Shown here piece by piece: positions 32,301 through 41,837 of a stretch of 64,000 bases of DNA (the stretch's first letter is position 1; every line of letters starts with the position of its first letter). The notes beneath the pieces are model-generated. The model was not told the origin of the DNA and made no database searches. It worked only from the letters and a program-made list of their open reading frames with translations. The DNA comes from JAENVU01 sp046598395 (GTDB lineage Bacteria; Actinomycetota; Acidimicrobiia; IMCC26256; JAENVU01), in NCBI GenBank assembly GCA_046598395.1, contig JBKJIQ010000042.1, positions 24,180 through 88,179 on the forward strand. The letters run 5' to 3'. The position numbers and the translations under genes are program-made.

Positions 32301-33326
32301 CTAGAGCGGCAGCCTCTTCACCAGCTTCAACATTCCGAGCTTCGCGGGTGATTGATGATGCGACTTGCCCTTACCGCCGAGTGTCTCGCGGTTACGCAAG
32401 AACCATTCGTACGACTCGATCACAGCCGTCGCGTTGGAGTGCGTTGGCTGCCAATCAAGTTCGGTTTCCGCCTTGCTGACGTCGAACCACAATGACTCCC
32501 CGTACAACAGCCAGTGATACGGCGCGAACGGAACGAGCGAAGATTGGCCCAACACCTTCATCGCCAGTTGCGCGGGCTTGGACGGGAGCGACACGACCTT
32601 GGAACCAGTGGCGGCATGATCTACCAGCGCCTGCAAGGTCTCGCGCATGGTCCCGAAGTCGCGACACCCCACGTTGTAGACGGCCGGGCCCGGGCGCAGG
32701 GCGGCGCGAAGACACGCATCGGCCAGGTCCTCGGCATGCACGAACTGATACGTATTATCGCCGGACCCCAGCACGAAGACGGGTGAGCCGTCGGCCACGA
32801 ACTCGAACAAGATCGCCATGATCCCGAGTCGTCCATGACCCAATACCGTTCGCGGGCGCACGATCGAAACATCCAGGCCCGCGGCTACGGCATCGCGGCA
32901 TAAGAACTCGGCCTCGAGCTTGGCGGTGCCGTATGCCTCCAACGGTCTGGGCGCGGTGGCTTCACTCACCGGGTTTGATTCCGGGATACCGAAGATCGCG
33001 CTCGACGACGTGTGGACCACCTTGGACACACCCGCATCACGTGCCGCCAGCAAGACGTTCGCAGTACCCACGACGTTCACCGACCAGAACAGTTCGCGAT
33101 CCTTCGCCAACGGAACTTGCGCGACGTTATGAAGGACAACGTCAATGTCCTCACACGCCGAACGCAGGGCATCGATGTCGCGGACATCGCCGATCACGTG
33201 CTCGACGCTGGCATCCTCGGGCGGGTTCAGGTCGAAGACCAGGACTTCGTGACCCTGTGCCCGTGCGAGCGTCGCGAGCACCGAACCGAAGTAGCCGGCG
33301 CCGCCGGTAATCAGAATCCGACTCAC
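32301..33326 (-). CDS. NAD-dependent epimerase/dehydratase (3-beta-HSD-like SDR)
   Basis: 341 aa extended SDR with TGGAGYFGSVLATLA near residue 7, SSSAIFG near 110 and catalytic YGTAK near 132. GSGDNTYQFVHAEDLADA is the substrate-side segment typical of NDP-sugar or sterol-type SDRs. GTG start overlaps the end of the next epimerase gene, so the two form an operon. Probably modifies a nucleotide sugar or lipid-linked sugar in envelope synthesis. Confidence 0.87.
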   Translation of the reverse strand: MSRILITGGAGYFGSVLATLARAQGHEVLVFDLNPPEDASVEHVIGDVRDIDALRSACEDIDVVLHNVAQVPLAKDRELFWSVNVVGTANVLLAARDAGVSKVVHTSSSAIFGIPESNPVSEATAPRPLEAYGTAKLEAEFLCRDAVAAGLDVSIVRPRTVLGHGRLGIMAILFEFVADGSPVFVLGSGDNTYQFVHAEDLADACLRAALRPGPAVYNVGCRDFGTMRETLQALVDHAATGSKVVSLPSKPAQLAMKVLGQSSLVPFAPYHWLLYGESLWFDVSKAETELDWQPTHSNATAVIESYEWFLRNRETLGGKGKSHHQSPAKLGMLKLVKRLPL

Positions 33327-34360
33327 AGAATCTCTCCACGATCGAGGCAGTAGCGAATGCTGGCGCGCATTCCATCGAGCAAGCTCGTGGTGGGGTTGTA
33401 TCCGAGTTCCGCTCGAGCGCGACTGATATCACAAGCAATTGTGTCCTTGAGCTCGCCCAGGACGTGCAGCGGCTGAACGTACCTCCCTCGGCTCTGCAAC
33501 AGGGCGTCGGCCTTTTCCGCGACCACCCCGAGGATGCGCGGTATGCGTGATTGGCCGCCGGAAACGGTCAATCCTTCGGCGACAAGCGCGCTGCGCACCG
33601 TCTCCAACACAATGCGCAGTTCGTACGGCTCGGCATCGGCAATCCAGTACGCCCGCCCGCTTGCCTCCGGTGTGGCCTCGGCCCGCAGCAACCCCTGCAC
33701 CAGGTGTTCGGTGTACACCATCGACCGCTGCTGGGTTCCATCGCCAATGAGCGGGAACCGACCCTTGCGGACCGCCCGGAACCATTGCGTTTGCCGGGCC
33801 GGTTGGTACGGGCCGTAGAACCACGGAGCGCGCACGATGACGGCGTCGACATCCTGGCGCCCGTGACCGCGGCGAACGATCTCTTCGGCTTCGAGCTTCG
33901 ACGCTCCGTACCCCATATACGGATGGAACGGCGAGTCCTCCACGAAGCGATCCGTCGGTGCCGCGTTCGCACCAAACGGGGAGTTCGATGAGACGTGAAC
34001 GAGCCGAACCGCGCTTGATCGCCGGGTCTGGTCCACGACCAACTCGGTCCCGCCAACGTTGATGTCGAAGAACTCGCGCACCGTGCGCGGATGGATCACC
34101 GCCGCCACATGAAACACCGTCGGTGCATCCACGCCGGCGAACAGCGCATCAAGCGACGCGGGGTCCCTCACGTCACCAACCGCAGTGCTGACCTCGGGAC
34201 CGATCACCTCCAGCAATGGAGCTTCCTCGGCACTTTGCACCAGGGCACGCACCGGTCGGGATTGCGCCACCAAGGCGCGCACCAGGTTCCGGCCGAGCCA
34301 ACCTGACGCGCCGGTCACGATGGCGGGACGCATTGGACTCGTGCGGTCTGACAACTTCAC
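33323..34360 (-). CDS. NAD-dependent epimerase/dehydratase
   Basis: 345 aa from GTG 34360 behind GAGGTGA. SDR motifs TGASGWLGRNLVRAL near residue 16, VSSNSPFG near 123, YGASK near 150, VRAPWFYGPYQP near 176. First gene of a two-gene epimerase operon. It is divergent from the acyltransferase, and both flank the glycosyltransferase region. The reaction is not predictable. Confidence 0.87.
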   Translation of the reverse strand: MKLSDRTSPMRPAIVTGASGWLGRNLVRALVAQSRPVRALVQSAEEAPLLEVIGPEVSTAVGDVRDPASLDALFAGVDAPTVFHVAAVIHPRTVREFFDINVGGTELVVDQTRRSSAVRLVHVSSNSPFGANAAPTDRFVEDSPFHPYMGYGASKLEAEEIVRRGHGRQDVDAVIVRAPWFYGPYQPARQTQWFRAVRKGRFPLIGDGTQQRSMVYTEHLVQGLLRAEATPEASGRAYWIADAEPYELRIVLETVRSALVAEGLTVSGGQSRIPRILGVVAEKADALLQSRGRYVQPLHVLGELKDTIACDISRARAELGYNPTTSLLDGMRASIRYCLDRGEIL

Positions 34361-34433
34361 AAACTCACCTCAGAGCGGCGGGCAAACGCGGAGCGTAGGC
34401 GACGAAGGCCGCGTTTCCTCACACCATCGCCCG

Positions 34434-34439
34434 TAGTAT
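34434..34439 (+). promoter_or_regulatory. -10 element TAGTAT before the acyltransferase gene
   Basis: TAGTAT ends 8 nt before ATG 34448 with no ribosome site between, again the leaderless arrangement. Confidence 0.45.
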
Positions 34440-34447
34440 TCACGGCG

Positions 34448-35701
34448 ATGGTGCGCACCGATGTTCCGGCCGCGCCCCCGGCGACCGAACCACGTTTCCC
34501 CGGGCTCAACGGCTTACGCGCCATTGCTGCGCTCGCAGTACTCGTTACCCATGTGGCCGATACCGGCGGTGCGAACGCACCCAACCTTGGTGGGGTGTTC
34601 TTCGCTCGCATGGACGGCGGCGTCGCCATCTTCTTCGTACTCTCCGGGCTGCTGTTGTATCGACCGTTTGCTCGAGCCCACCTGCTGGATACCGACCGAC
34701 CGGCCCTCGGATCGTTCCTCTGGCGTCGTGCCCTGCGCATCTATCCCGCGTTCTGGTTGGCGACGACGGTGATCGTCTACGGCTTCGGCGCGAAGGACAT
34801 TCCCTCCACCCGCAACTGGTTTCTCGATTACTCGCTCCTCCACATCTACAGCCCCCGCCAGACCGATGTCTTCGCGCCCCTCGTACAATCTTGGACGCTT
34901 TCGACCGAGCTGACCTTCTACGTCTTCCTGCCGATCTTCGCGATCCTGATCAGCCGATTCGTGGTCGGCTCACCCGAGCGGCGCGTTCGCGTCGAACTCG
35001 TAGGTATCGGGAGTCTCATCGTGATCTCGGCGGCATGGAAAGCGTTTGTGTTAGGGAACGGATTCTCCGATGGCCGCATCGGGCAACTGAAGATGTGGTT
35101 GCCCTGGTGGCTCGATCTGTTCGCGCTCGGTATGGCGATGGCGGTGATCTCGCTCGCGATACAACACTTCAACTTTCGAGTCCCCGCACGCCTCGATCGT
35201 CGGTTCGCTCCAATCATCTGTTGGATCGGTGCGTTCGCAACACTGTGGTGGGTCGCCGGAGGTGCCGGTCTCGGTCATACCGACGCGGCGATCGAACACC
35301 ACCTGTTGTGGGGCCAGCACTACCTGTACGGCGCCACCGCCGTCCTGTTGATCCTGCCGTCCGTGTTCGGACCCCAGGATCCTGCCACCAGTCATATCCG
35401 CGGGTTGTTGCAATCGCGCACGATGGTCTACCTCGGCACTATCTCGTATGGCATCTACCTCTGGCACGAGGCGTGGATCGATCAATACCTCCGCTGGACT
35501 GATCTCGCGTTCCGCGGGGTCTACGGGTCCGACGTGCCGTTCCGGTGGCACACGAACTCCCTGTTCAGTGCGCCCTGGCTGATCTTTGTGGGGGCAGTCC
35601 TGGCCCTCACTATCGCGTCGGCGTCCGTCTCGTGGTACGCGTTGGAACAGCCGCTCTTGCGATACAAGGACCGCTTCGCCCGGGTGCGCTCCGTGCGTTA
35701 G
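34448..35701 (+). CDS. Acyltransferase family 3 (OafA/YrhL-like) membrane protein
   Basis: 417 aa, about ten membrane spans. The family signature is present: FPGLNGLRAIAALAVLVTHV near residue 17 with the conserved histidine, and FFVLSGLLLYRPF near 65 with the conserved Arg. YLGTISYGIYLWHEAW near 330 is the usual C-terminal segment. Transfers acyl groups (acetyl, succinyl or longer) to sugars of envelope polysaccharides or glycolipids. No SGNH domain is fused. Confidence 0.92.
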   Translation: MVRTDVPAAPPATEPRFPGLNGLRAIAALAVLVTHVADTGGANAPNLGGVFFARMDGGVAIFFVLSGLLLYRPFARAHLLDTDRPALGSFLWRRALRIYPAFWLATTVIVYGFGAKDIPSTRNWFLDYSLLHIYSPRQTDVFAPLVQSWTLSTELTFYVFLPIFAILISRFVVGSPERRVRVELVGIGSLIVISAAWKAFVLGNGFSDGRIGQLKMWLPWWLDLFALGMAMAVISLAIQHFNFRVPARLDRRFAPIICWIGAFATLWWVAGGAGLGHTDAAIEHHLLWGQHYLYGATAVLLILPSVFGPQDPATSHIRGLLQSRTMVYLGTISYGIYLWHEAWIDQYLRWTDLAFRGVYGSDVPFRWHTNSLFSAPWLIFVGAVLALTIASASVSWYALEQPLLRYKDRFARVRSVR

Positions 35702-35735
35702 GACGATTTCGATCGGAGCTTTGGGAACGCTGCGA

Positions 35736-37619
35736 TCACTCGGCGAGCGATGGCGGGCCGACGAAGACCGCGGCCGGTTCTCCGATGTCCACCATCCGAA
35801 CCAGATCACGCGACACGTCGGCGGGCAGGCCCAGCACGAACGTTGCGGTGAAGATATTCGCGGTGAGGTTGGGCACCAGATCGCCGCGTCCGATGGCGCG
35901 CAAGCGGGGCCCCAACGAACGTTGCAACCGGTTGAACTCACGCCGTTCTGCCCGCGGTCGTACGTCGATCGTCGCCACGCGCATCGCTCCTGGCGTGGCG
36001 TTCCAAACCGCAATGTCCGGTCCCACCGAGAAATGCACGACTGCCGTGGCCCGCTCCTTGGTGACGACCCGAGACTCCCGAACGATCGCGTCATAGATCT
36101 GGGGAAATCCCGCGTGGATCCCGCTGCGTTCCAGCTCTGACAACAGTCCATAACCGGGCCCGTTGATGGTCACGGGATCCTTGATGGTGACCTGGTATCG
36201 CCCGTCCCGACCACCTCCGGGCACCCGGCCCGCATCGATCGCTTTGACGGTGGGACCGACCAATGCGTCGAGTGCCTGCGAGAGATGAGGCGATGGTGAC
36301 TCGAGGTTCGATGCGTCCGCGCTGAACCGGGCAAACGACACCACCGTCACCACGATGAGCACCCACGCGACTGTGATCGCGCCACGCGAGCTCACACGCG
36401 AGACACCGGACGGGGTACGGGATACGGCCAGCGAACCAAACGCCCAGACCGTGGTCAACAGCATGAGCGCGCTCAGGCCCCATGACCAGAGCATCAGGTA
36501 GTACCAAATGAATCCGAAGATGTTGGCGATCGACATCAGTCCGAGCACGAGACCCACCGCAATGACGGCGTGGAGCGCGATGAGATTGCGCTCGCGCCGG
36601 CGAACCGCGACGATCGCCCCCGCGCCCCAAGCCACCACGAACAGGGCGCCGGGAATGAGGGAGCCCGTATTCGCGTCTTGTCCCGCGAGGAGGCGCCATG
36701 GGTTGAGGTGCACCAACAGCACCTTGAGCCCTTCGCGGATCCCGATGGGATCGGCCGGTGGATTGGTGAAGTGCTCCCAGATCAGCGTGAGGTTGCCGGG
36801 ATCGTGGGTCAACTGCTGGACGATGGGCGGAATGGACGTGACGATCAGGATCCCGGCACTGATCAGGATGTAGCGCCAGGGATGGGCCCCCAACGCGGTT
36901 CGGCGTCGCCACAAACTCCACGCGATCCATACGACTGCCACGGCACCGATTCCCGTGACCATTCCAAGATATGAGATGTGGGTGTGGAGGCAGAAGCACG
37001 CGGCAAACGTGGCGACCGGCAGCATTGCGAGGTCATCGCAGAGCACCGACCAGACCCCCACGACGAAAAGGATGAACCACAGCACGGGCATGTACGGGTT
37101 CCATGCCTGCGTCAACACATCGGGCCCGTAGAACACGATCAACGCAGCCAGCGCACCGGAGAAACCCAGGACCAAGAGCCGGCCGCCTCGGCGCCGAACC
37201 ACCAGAAGACTGGCGCCGATCGCGATCGCGTTGATGCACGCCGTGGCCACCTGGAGCGCCCACGCACTCGAGCCGAACAGTTGGTAGAAGGGTGCCAGCG
37301 CCCAAAAACTGAGCGGACCGGGATGGCTGCCCTGGCGAGCCCCCAACGAACCGATCCGCCCGGGAAGACCGATGAGCGGCGGATGCGCGCTGAACACGTC
37401 GCGGACCCGCATCTCGGTCTGGGCCATATCGAGGATCGGGTACCAACGTGGGTGGGCGACCGCGATCATGGCGACCGCGAAGCCGATGCCAAACCCGCTC
37501 CACAACGCCGCGACCAACCAGAGCGAAGCTCGGGTTGGATCATCGGTGGCGGGTCGCGAGTCATGATCCACCGTGTCCCCGGGTGACTGCCCGCCTTCGC
37601 TCGCCACCGTGGTCGACAT
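35736..37619 (-). CDS. Large GT-C-like integral membrane protein, putative glycosyltransferase
   Basis: 627 aa from ATG 37619, supported by a TACAAT -10 element 7 nt upstream. After a polar N-terminus there are ~11 hydrophobic spans and a C-terminal soluble domain of ~200 residues. MRVRDVFSAHPPLIGLPGR and GPLSFWALAPFYQLFG between the first spans match the extracytoplasmic first loop of GT39/GT83-type transferases. The donor is presumably a polyprenyl-phosphate sugar. Divergent from another membrane protein of the same kind. Confidence 0.75.
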   Translation of the reverse strand: MSTTVASEGGQSPGDTVDHDSRPATDDPTRASLWLVAALWSGFGIGFAVAMIAVAHPRWYPILDMAQTEMRVRDVFSAHPPLIGLPGRIGSLGARQGSHPGPLSFWALAPFYQLFGSSAWALQVATACINAIAIGASLLVVRRRGGRLLVLGFSGALAALIVFYGPDVLTQAWNPYMPVLWFILFVVGVWSVLCDDLAMLPVATFAACFCLHTHISYLGMVTGIGAVAVVWIAWSLWRRRTALGAHPWRYILISAGILIVTSIPPIVQQLTHDPGNLTLIWEHFTNPPADPIGIREGLKVLLVHLNPWRLLAGQDANTGSLIPGALFVVAWGAGAIVAVRRRERNLIALHAVIAVGLVLGLMSIANIFGFIWYYLMLWSWGLSALMLLTTVWAFGSLAVSRTPSGVSRVSSRGAITVAWVLIVVTVVSFARFSADASNLESPSPHLSQALDALVGPTVKAIDAGRVPGGGRDGRYQVTIKDPVTINGPGYGLLSELERSGIHAGFPQIYDAIVRESRVVTKERATAVVHFSVGPDIAVWNATPGAMRVATIDVRPRAERREFNRLQRSLGPRLRAIGRGDLVPNLTANIFTATFVLGLPADVSRDLVRMVDIGEPAAVFVGPPSLAE

Positions 37620-37626
37620 CCGCGGC

Positions 37627-37632
37627 ATTGTA
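37627..37632 (-). promoter_or_regulatory. -10 element TACAAT, probable leaderless promoter
   Basis: On the minus strand TACAAT, close to the ideal -10, ends 7 nt before ATG 37619. It fixes that codon, rather than the frame's upstream TTG/ATG choices, as the likely start. Confidence 0.55.
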
Positions 37633-37771
37633 CGGCTGTGGCTCCGCCATCCCGGGGCATCGAACTCGAGGCTGGTCGCGCCGAAGTCCAGCAAGGCGCT
37701 GCTAATCTCGCACCGATGCCCGAGCCGTCCGTGCAGTCCCGGCGTGCTTGACTTTCATCGGTGAGCACCCA

Positions 37772-39478
37772 TTGAAGCGACTCATCGAAGGAACCTCGGC
37801 CCGAGTTGCGGCATTGTCGCCTCGAACGAAACGGGTCATCACGTTCCTCGTTCTCGGATTGGCGTTCGCGCTCCCCCTCCGGGGTCTCTTGCGCAACCAG
37901 GGACCGCCGATGGAAGAGGGCTTCATGCTCGTCTTCCCGGAGCGCGTACTCCACGGCGACTTCCCGAACCTCGACTTCCTGCACCTCTACGGCCCCGGCA
38001 GTCTCTGGGCGCTTGCCGGCTGGATGAAGGTCCTCGGTGTCACGTTGGAAGCCGAGCGCATGTTCGCGTTGCTGCAGCAGATCGGTGTGGTCGGCGGCAT
38101 CTACTGGCTCGCCCGTCCTTGGGGCCGGCGCCTCGCCCTCCCCTGTGCCTTGCTCTCGCTGCTCTTCATCGTTCCGCCGCTCGGACTCACCGCCCTTGCG
38201 TGGATAGGGGGTGTTGCCCTCGGCCTGCTCGGTCTCGGGCTGACGCTCGCGGGGAGGCGCCGGCTCGACACCGCGCCCACCATTGCGTTGCGCTACGCGT
38301 TCTGGGCGGGAATCGTCGGCGCCGGCGCGCTGCTGTTCCGGCTCGACTTGGTCATCGCAGTCGGTTTGGGCGCCCTGGGGGCGACTGCGGGGCTCGCCGC
38401 CGCATTCAAGAAGCGTCTGTTGCTCGGCTTTGGCATCGGAGTCAGTGCCTATCTCGTGCAGATTGTGACCGCAGGGCCCTACGCCACCTTCAAAGGCATG
38501 GTCCTCGACCCGGTGATCTACCTCAGGGGCGGCCGCAGTCTGCCGATTCCGCCCTCGTGGAATCACCTCGACGGGTTTCTTCAACGATCCGGCGCGATCC
38601 AGCCCCCCAAATGGCCCCTCCCACACTTCGAGACGTCCCAGCAACTCTTCATCTGGTTCTTCTTCCTCATCGCTGCAGTCCTGTTCGTCGCATTGGTCGG
38701 GCGAATGGCCGTGCGGCGGGATCCGAGCCGGTACCAAGCGCGCGTGCTGCTTGCTGCGGGGCTGTTCGGGCTGGGCATGCTCCCGCAGGGAATGCAGCGG
38801 GTTGACTCCGCTCACTTCTCGTGGGTGAGTTGCGTGTCGGTCGCGCTGTTGCCGGTTGCCGTCTTCGAGCTGATCCGTCTCCGTCGAGGGGTGGCTCGCT
38901 CGGGTGTTCGCCTCGTCCTCTGTGCGCTCGCGATCCCGGCGCTGATCGTGTTGGTCATTCCCCATTTCACCGCTTGGTCCTACGCCGATTTTGTCGCCCA
39001 GACGTTCGGCAAGCATCGGCTCGCCTTCGAGGTCGAACGAAATGGCCGTCGGTTCTATTACGGCCGCGAGGACGTTGCCGTCGCGGCCCGGCGCGTACTC
39101 AAAGCAGTCCCGAAGGTTGCGAAGCCCGGTGCTCGGCTCTTCGTCGGGCCTACCGATCTCCGCAAGACGCCGTATTCAGACGCCTATCTCTACTACCTGT
39201 TGCCCGAGTATCCGCCGGGGACGTACTTCATCGAAATGGACCCGGGCGTCGCGAATCGGAAAGGGTCACGCATGGCATCAGACCTCGCGCACTCGCAGGT
39301 CGCAATCTTGTCGGGCGTCTGGAACGACTGGTCGGAACCCAACGATGCGCTGAAGTTCGGGAGTACCGCATCCACCAAAGTGCTGAATCGCGACTTTTGT
39401 CTGGTGAAGAAGTTTGGGAAACGGCCCGACGATCACCAGCCGCTCTATGTGCTCTACGTCAAGTGCAAGAAGCGGTAG
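37772..39478 (+). CDS. Large polytopic membrane protein, putative glycosyltransferase
   Basis: About 568 aa. The start is uncertain: TTG 37772 lies after a GGTGAG-like sequence, TTG 37748 is the outer limit, and no ATG lies near. About ten spans, with MEEGFMLVFPERVLHGDFPNLDF in the first external loop, resembling GT-C donors' acidic loop. The C-terminal ~150 residues are soluble (FVGPTDLRKTPYSDAYLYYL), as in other actinobacterial arabino/mannosyltransferase-like proteins. Function inferred from topology and neighbourhood only. Ends 3 nt from the convergent GT2 gene. Confidence 0.7.
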   Translation: MKRLIEGTSARVAALSPRTKRVITFLVLGLAFALPLRGLLRNQGPPMEEGFMLVFPERVLHGDFPNLDFLHLYGPGSLWALAGWMKVLGVTLEAERMFALLQQIGVVGGIYWLARPWGRRLALPCALLSLLFIVPPLGLTALAWIGGVALGLLGLGLTLAGRRRLDTAPTIALRYAFWAGIVGAGALLFRLDLVIAVGLGALGATAGLAAAFKKRLLLGFGIGVSAYLVQIVTAGPYATFKGMVLDPVIYLRGGRSLPIPPSWNHLDGFLQRSGAIQPPKWPLPHFETSQQLFIWFFFLIAAVLFVALVGRMAVRRDPSRYQARVLLAAGLFGLGMLPQGMQRVDSAHFSWVSCVSVALLPVAVFELIRLRRGVARSGVRLVLCALAIPALIVLVIPHFTAWSYADFVAQTFGKHRLAFEVERNGRRFYYGREDVAVAARRVLKAVPKVAKPGARLFVGPTDLRKTPYSDAYLYYLLPEYPPGTYFIEMDPGVANRKGSRMASDLAHSQVAILSGVWNDWSEPNDALKFGSTASTKVLNRDFCLVKKFGKRPDDHQPLYVLYVKCKKR

Positions 39479-39481
39479 CGA

Positions 39482-40207
39482 CTAACGAGCGCGGCGAGCG
39501 GTGACCCGATTGCGGATCCCCCACCAGCTAACGAGGGCCATCTCTTCGACCATCACCGACATCGACATTTTCGAGTTACCGCGCACTCGGTCGGTGAAGG
39601 TGATCGGCACCTCCGTGATCTTCCCGCCGTGCTCGGAAACTCGGTGGGCCAGCTCGATCTGGAACCCGTACCCCTTCGCGCGCGTCGCGGCGTAGTCGAT
39701 ATCGAGCAGCGTCTGAGCCCGGAACGCGCGGTAGCCCGCGGTCGCATCTTTCACCCCGGTGCGCAGCATGAAGCCCGTGTAGGCATTCCCGTATTTCGAG
39801 AGTGCACGCCGCCGCCACGGCCAATGCGGAATCGAGCCACCGGGAACGTACCGAGATCCGATGGCCAGGTCGGCACCGTCATTGAGCGCAGCCACGAGCT
39901 CCGGCAACACTTCGGGATCGTGGGAAAGGTCGGCGTCGATTTGGCAAATGATGTCGTACCCGCGGGCGATGCCGACGGCGAACCCGGCCCGATAGGCGTT
40001 TCCCAGACCCCGTTTCTCGGGTCGGCGCAAGACCTCGATCTGGCCGAGTTCTGCCCCGACGCGCTCGGCGATTTCGGCGGTGCCGTCCGGGCTGTTGTCA
40101 TCGAGGACGAGGATGTCGGCGGCGGGGATCGCGGCTCGAGCCCGACGCAAGAACTCTTCGATGTTGTCGGCCTCGATGTAGGTGGGCGTGCAGACCTGAA
40201 TCCGCAT
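39482..40207 (-). CDS. Polyprenol-phosphate mannose synthase-like GT2
   Basis: 241 aa, without membrane anchor. DPM1/Ppm1 signatures: VLDDNSPDGTAEIAER near residue 35, GLGNAYRAGF near 68, QIDADLSHDPE near 88, KDATAGYRAFR near 153 and EVPITFTDRVRGNSKMS near 205. It transfers mannose (or another hexose) from GDP-sugar to polyprenyl phosphate, the donor that the GT-C enzymes around it need. Start overlaps the stop of the FAD-oxidoreductase gene by one base. Confidence 0.92.
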   Translation of the reverse strand: MRIQVCTPTYIEADNIEEFLRRARAAIPAADILVLDDNSPDGTAEIAERVGAELGQIEVLRRPEKRGLGNAYRAGFAVGIARGYDIICQIDADLSHDPEVLPELVAALNDGADLAIGSRYVPGGSIPHWPWRRRALSKYGNAYTGFMLRTGVKDATAGYRAFRAQTLLDIDYAATRAKGYGFQIELAHRVSEHGGKITEVPITFTDRVRGNSKMSMSVMVEEMALVSWWGIRNRVTARRAR

Positions 40208-41766
40208 CAGCGCTTACCCTCTCGACGACGCTGCGCCGCGGCCTCGATCGAGTCGCGAGCGAGGACCGGAGCGTCCCGTCCCGTCACGCGTTCAGTGCCG
40301 CCGGGCACGGTGTCGGTGGACTCTTCGTGGTACTCGTCTTCCACGTTGACCGTCCAGACGTCGTGATGCGCACCGAGGATGTTCTCGACGGAGAGCATCG
40401 CGGTCAACATCGAGTGGTCCTGGTTGTTGTACTTGTGCATCCCGTTGCGGCCCGTGGGCATCACGTTCGGCGCCGTCGCCGCGATGTACTCGCGCAACAC
40501 GGCCACGTTCGTTTGGTAGTGCTCGTCGTAGACGGGATAGGCCTTCGGCATCCGAACGACGTAGCCCGCTTCCACCTTGGACGAATCGGCCAACCCGAGT
40601 TGTTGGAGTTCGGCTTTGGCTTGGGCGATGAGGTCATCATCGGCTTTTGTCCACATGTCGTCGCCCTCGTTGACGAAGAACTCGAGGCCCAAACAGGTGC
40701 GGCCCTCCTTCACGAGGTACGGAGACCACGACCCGAAGTTCTGAATCCGTCCGACTTTCACTGCCGGGTCGTGGATGTAGATCCAGTTGTCCGGGAACGA
40801 ATACTCCTGGGGCACCACGAGTGCAACCGTCATGAAGTCGCGATAGGTAAGTCCATCAGCGGCTGCTATCACGGGCGCGGGAGCCGGTGGATCCATGGCC
40901 CGAATCAGCGAGCGGAACGGCATCGACGAGATAACGTGGTCGCAGGGGTACACGGCGTCGGTACCGTCGACGCGCGCAGTGACTTCGTACGCCGCCCCAT
41001 CGCGGTGCGCGACCCGCGTCACCTTGGCGTCGAACGTGAGCGATGATCCGCGTTCGGTGACGATCTCCGCGCACCGCTCCCACATCTGACCCGGGCCGTA
41101 CTTCGGGTAGTTAAAGGACTCGATGAGCGACGTCACCTGCTCGCCCTTGGCCCGCCGAGCCTTGAGCCACTTCGGTGTGAGGCCGTCGCCGATCGCGGTC
41201 ATCAGTGACATGCCCTTGGAGCGCTGCGCCCCGAAATCCGCCGACATCTCACGGGTCGGGACACCCCACACCTTCTCGTTGTATCGACGAAAGAAGTGTT
41301 CGTAGAGCCGCCATCCGAACTGGCTGACGTAGAACCCTTCGAGGTTGGTCGTGTCCTTCGGGGGCCGGACCTTCGCCCACCCATACGATCCAACACACCG
41401 CACGGCTTCGACCGGGCCCAGGTTCTTCAGCGCGTTCAGCGGCTTGATGGGATAGTCGAACAGCTTGCCGCGATACAGGATTCGCGACATCCGCGGCCGG
41501 GAGAGAAACTCGTCGGCTCCCAGGATCTCGAACCAAAGGTCGTCGACGTCGCGGACCTTGGTAAAGAAGCGATGACCACCGATATCGAAGCGCCAGCCGT
41601 CGCGTTCGACGGTCCGACTGATCCCGCCGACCACCGTGTCCGATTCGAGAATCGTCGAGGTCAGGCCGTGCTTACTCAGCATGTAGGCAGCCGTCAGACC
41701 AGCCGGTCCAGCGCCGATGATCACCACGGATGGTGTGGTCAACGGTTTCGCGTCGAATGCCGACAT
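40207..41766 (-). CDS. FAD/NAD(P)-dependent amine-oxidase-fold oxidoreductase
   Basis: 519 aa from ATG 41766 (ribosome site TGAGGAC). FAD-binding VVIIGAGPAGLTAAYMLSKHG near residue 14, GGHRFFTKVRDVDDLW near 55, EKVWGVPTREMSADFGAQR near 155. Resembles UDP-galactopyranose-mutase/protoporphyrinogen-oxidase-like proteins often found beside polyprenyl glycosyltransferases. It may act on a sugar nucleotide or a prenyl lipid. Coupled with the mannose synthase, supporting a glycan or polyprenol role. Confidence 0.85.
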   Translation of the reverse strand: MSAFDAKPLTTPSVVIIGAGPAGLTAAYMLSKHGLTSTILESDTVVGGISRTVERDGWRFDIGGHRFFTKVRDVDDLWFEILGADEFLSRPRMSRILYRGKLFDYPIKPLNALKNLGPVEAVRCVGSYGWAKVRPPKDTTNLEGFYVSQFGWRLYEHFFRRYNEKVWGVPTREMSADFGAQRSKGMSLMTAIGDGLTPKWLKARRAKGEQVTSLIESFNYPKYGPGQMWERCAEIVTERGSSLTFDAKVTRVAHRDGAAYEVTARVDGTDAVYPCDHVISSMPFRSLIRAMDPPAPAPVIAAADGLTYRDFMTVALVVPQEYSFPDNWIYIHDPAVKVGRIQNFGSWSPYLVKEGRTCLGLEFFVNEGDDMWTKADDDLIAQAKAELQQLGLADSSKVEAGYVVRMPKAYPVYDEHYQTNVAVLREYIAATAPNVMPTGRNGMHKYNNQDHSMLTAMLSVENILGAHHDVWTVNVEDEYHEESTDTVPGGTERVTGRDAPVLARDSIEAAAQRRREGKR

Positions 41767-41817
41767 TCTGTCCTCAGGGTGACCAGGGCCGGGGGCCGGG
41801 GCGAGCAAGTGATGCTA

Positions 41818-41837
41818 CCTGAGCATCGTTGCTCAGG
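41818..41837 (-). terminator. Hairpin at the stop codon of the AftD-like gene
   Basis: CCTGAGCA-TCGT-TGCTCAGG: a perfect 8-bp stem with a 4-nt loop spanning the stop codon of the giant membrane protein. No U-run. Possible terminator or 3'-end stabiliser. Confidence 0.45.

Noticed and set aside
37466..39016. 516-codon minus-strand frame rich in Glu/Gln/Arg
   Set aside because: It is the shadow of a hydrophobic membrane protein on the plus strand; charged, repetitive composition follows from complementing Leu/Val/Ala codons.
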